From positions 1-6,157 of the forward strand of contig JANYGM010000249.1 of assembly GCA_025362415.1 (NCBI GenBank): DNA of 6,157 bases. The letters are read 5' to 3'. The stretch comes from a bacterium (GTDB lineage: Bacteria; Bacteroidota; Bacteroidia; Cytophagales; Thermonemataceae). Below are positions 5,449-6,157 of the stretch, piece by piece. Under the pieces are notes generated by a model that was given only the letters and a program-made list of their open reading frames with translations, made no database searches and was not told the origin of the DNA. The position numbers were made by a program, and so were the translations under genes. How positions within the stretch are numbered: the stretch's first letter is position 1; each line of letters starts with the position of its first letter.

Positions 5449-5739
5449 TTATTGTTTAGCAAAAGTAAATCCAATACCCTCTGCGGTTTGCTCATAGTCT
5501 ATCAGAATGCCCAAAACATACATTAGTTGCCTTTTATCTATCAAAACCAAAATATCTTCGTAGGTATAAATTTGGTCAAACGCTTTTTCAGTATCAAAAC
5601 CTAACATAAAAGATGCCCCACAACCGCCTCCACGTACACCCACACGCAGGCTATAACCCACAGGAATACCTTTATTTGCCATTATTTTTCTGACTTCTTC
5701 CAAAGCAAGTGGCGTGATACTTATAGGTGAAATATTCAT
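5449..5739 (-). CDS. HesB/IscA-family protein lacking the C-terminal CGC motif
   Basis: A 96-residue small cytoplasmic protein of the A-type Fe-S carrier fold. The ITPLALEEVRKIMANKG start (8-24), SLRVGVRGGGCGASFMLGF (30-48) and the LVLIDKRQLMYVLGILIDYEQTAEGIGFTF part are clearly family-like. Of the three cysteines that bind Fe or an Fe-S cluster in IscA/SufA, only Cys40 in GGGCGASF remains; the protein ends at GIGFTFAKQ, just where the C-terminal CGCGxSF would follow. The absence of that tail is natural rather than a visible frameshift, since no CGC-coding sequence follows the stop. I recall similar shortened paralogues in other Bacteroidota. It is convergent with the ABC gene, with its own promoter upstream. 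A role in Fe-S assembly or iron handling is possible but not shown. Confidence 0.8.
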   Translation of the reverse strand: MNISPISITPLALEEVRKIMANKGIPVGYSLRVGVRGGGCGASFMLGFDTEKAFDQIYTYEDILVLIDKRQLMYVLGILIDYEQTAEGIGFTFAKQ

Positions 5740-5779
5740 TTGAATTATTTTTATTTTTAATGGTAAACCAGATAGGATA

Positions 5780-5808
5780 CAAATTTAGGATTTTTGCCCC
5801 AACCCAAA
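5780..5808 (-). promoter_or_regulatory. Bacteroidota-type promoter for the iscA-like gene
   Basis: On the minus strand TTTG (5808-5805) is followed after 17 nt by TAAATTTG (5787-5780), which fits TTTG-N17-23-TAnnTTTG exactly. The start point would be near 5773, giving a leader of about 34 nt before the ATG at 5739. The upstream half lies inside a GCCCCAACCCAAAGG motif (5796-5810) that recurs at two other places in the window. Confidence 0.5.
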
Positions 5809-5819
5809 GGCTAATATGC

Positions 5820-6052
5820 TCAGAGTTTGTTTTTTGCGTCAAGTTTTAAAGAAACTTTTCCGTTTAGTTGCTTAATTTTTGACAGTTTTACTGCTTCAAT
5901 AGCAGGTATTATTTCTTTTTGCAAATGATACTAGATAAATAAAGCATTATTCTCTGATACATATCCATAGAAAAACCCTCTTCTTTTAACCAATAATTCA
6001 CTTTTTGAGCATTTTCCAAACAAGAATGTAAGCTCTTAATTTGCTGCCGTAC
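5820..6052 (-). pseudogene. Probable frameshifted remnant of an unidentified gene
   Basis: Two neighbouring minus-strand frames read like protein. One is open from the right window edge down to TAA at 5909-5911; outside the repeat it encodes VRQQIKSLHSCLENAQ then KVNYWLKEEGFSMDMYQRIM. The other is open from 5930 to TGA at 5820-5822 and encodes LQKEIIPAIEAVKLSKIKQ then LNGKVSLKLDAKNKL. They overlap by about 20 bases in different frames, as expected after a frameshift near 5915-5930. The 5' part is interrupted by, or begins in, the palindrome at 6053-6116, and no ATG occurs before residue SMDMYQ. I do not recognise the family. It could be the tail of a gene upstream to the right. Confidence 0.35.
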
Positions 6053-6116
6053 ACTGTTTGTTATTAGTGGTCTGTACCGTAGTGGAACGGAGGTCAGTCC
6101 ACTAATAACAAACAGT
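6053..6116. repeat. 64-nt palindromic repeat with perfect 18-bp arms
   Basis: ACTGTTTGTTATTAGTGG (6053-6070) is the exact reverse complement of 6099-6116. Within the 28-nt centre, CTG (6072-6074) can pair with CAG (6095-6097) and CCGT (6077-6080) with ACGG (6087-6090) around a 6-nt loop. The centre shares CACTAYGGTACAGACCA with 5366-5382. A related GGTCTGACC lies at 6140-6148. Arms and centre suggest a dispersed palindromic repeat, not a terminator, as no T-run follows on either side. Confidence 0.75.
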
Positions 6117-6157
6117 AAGTTCGTTTTAAAAAGGGTTATGGTCTGACCTTCATTGCA

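Overview
The window is A+T-rich and looks like chromosomal DNA from a member of the Bacteroidota, most likely a Cytophagales-type marine or freshwater bacterium. The reasons are the gene families (a PG_1098-type THUMP-like methyltransferase, a PDDEXK_2/Rpn nuclease-transposase, an A-type Fe-S carrier homologue without the C-terminal cysteines), two sites matching the Bacteroidota promoter pattern TTTG-N17-23-TAnnTTTG, and no obvious Shine-Dalgarno sequences. The genus is inference.

Layout. Positions 1-275 (minus) hold the first 91 codons of an Rpn/PDDEXK_2 nuclease gene that runs off the left edge. Next is a minus-strand group running from about 3860 down to 376, in transcription order: an ATE/Bpt-like aminoacyl-tRNA-protein transferase homologue, ridA, murI, and a class I SAM methyltransferase with a THUMP-like C-terminus. 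Gaps of 49-112 bp make co-transcription possible but not proven. The group mixes protein or RNA modification, enamine/imine detoxification and D-glutamate supply for peptidoglycan. Divergent to it, on the plus strand, is a NatA-like ABC ATPase gene (4039-4974) with no permease gene next to it. A convergent minus-strand gene (5449-5739) encodes a one-cysteine HesB/IscA-family protein.

The right fifth of the window is repeat-rich. Positions 4975-5448 hold a short reading frame continuing in the frame of the ABC gene, a 243-bp imperfectly palindromic MITE-like element (5090-5332) with a 64-bp almost perfect palindrome at its core, and scattered CAGACC-type motifs. Positions 5740-6157 hold the promoter of the iscA-like gene, remains of a frameshifted coding region, and a second, unrelated-looking palindrome (6053-6116). 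Smaller repeats occur elsewhere: heptamer arrays forming a long inverted repeat between ridA and murI, and a G/C-rich hairpin repeat inserted in frame inside the methyltransferase gene just before its SAM-binding motif.

No rRNA, tRNA, CRISPR array or recognisable defence or secretion system was seen. The unusual content is mainly the repeats (including one inside a gene) and two enzyme homologues that lack the cysteine motifs of their families.
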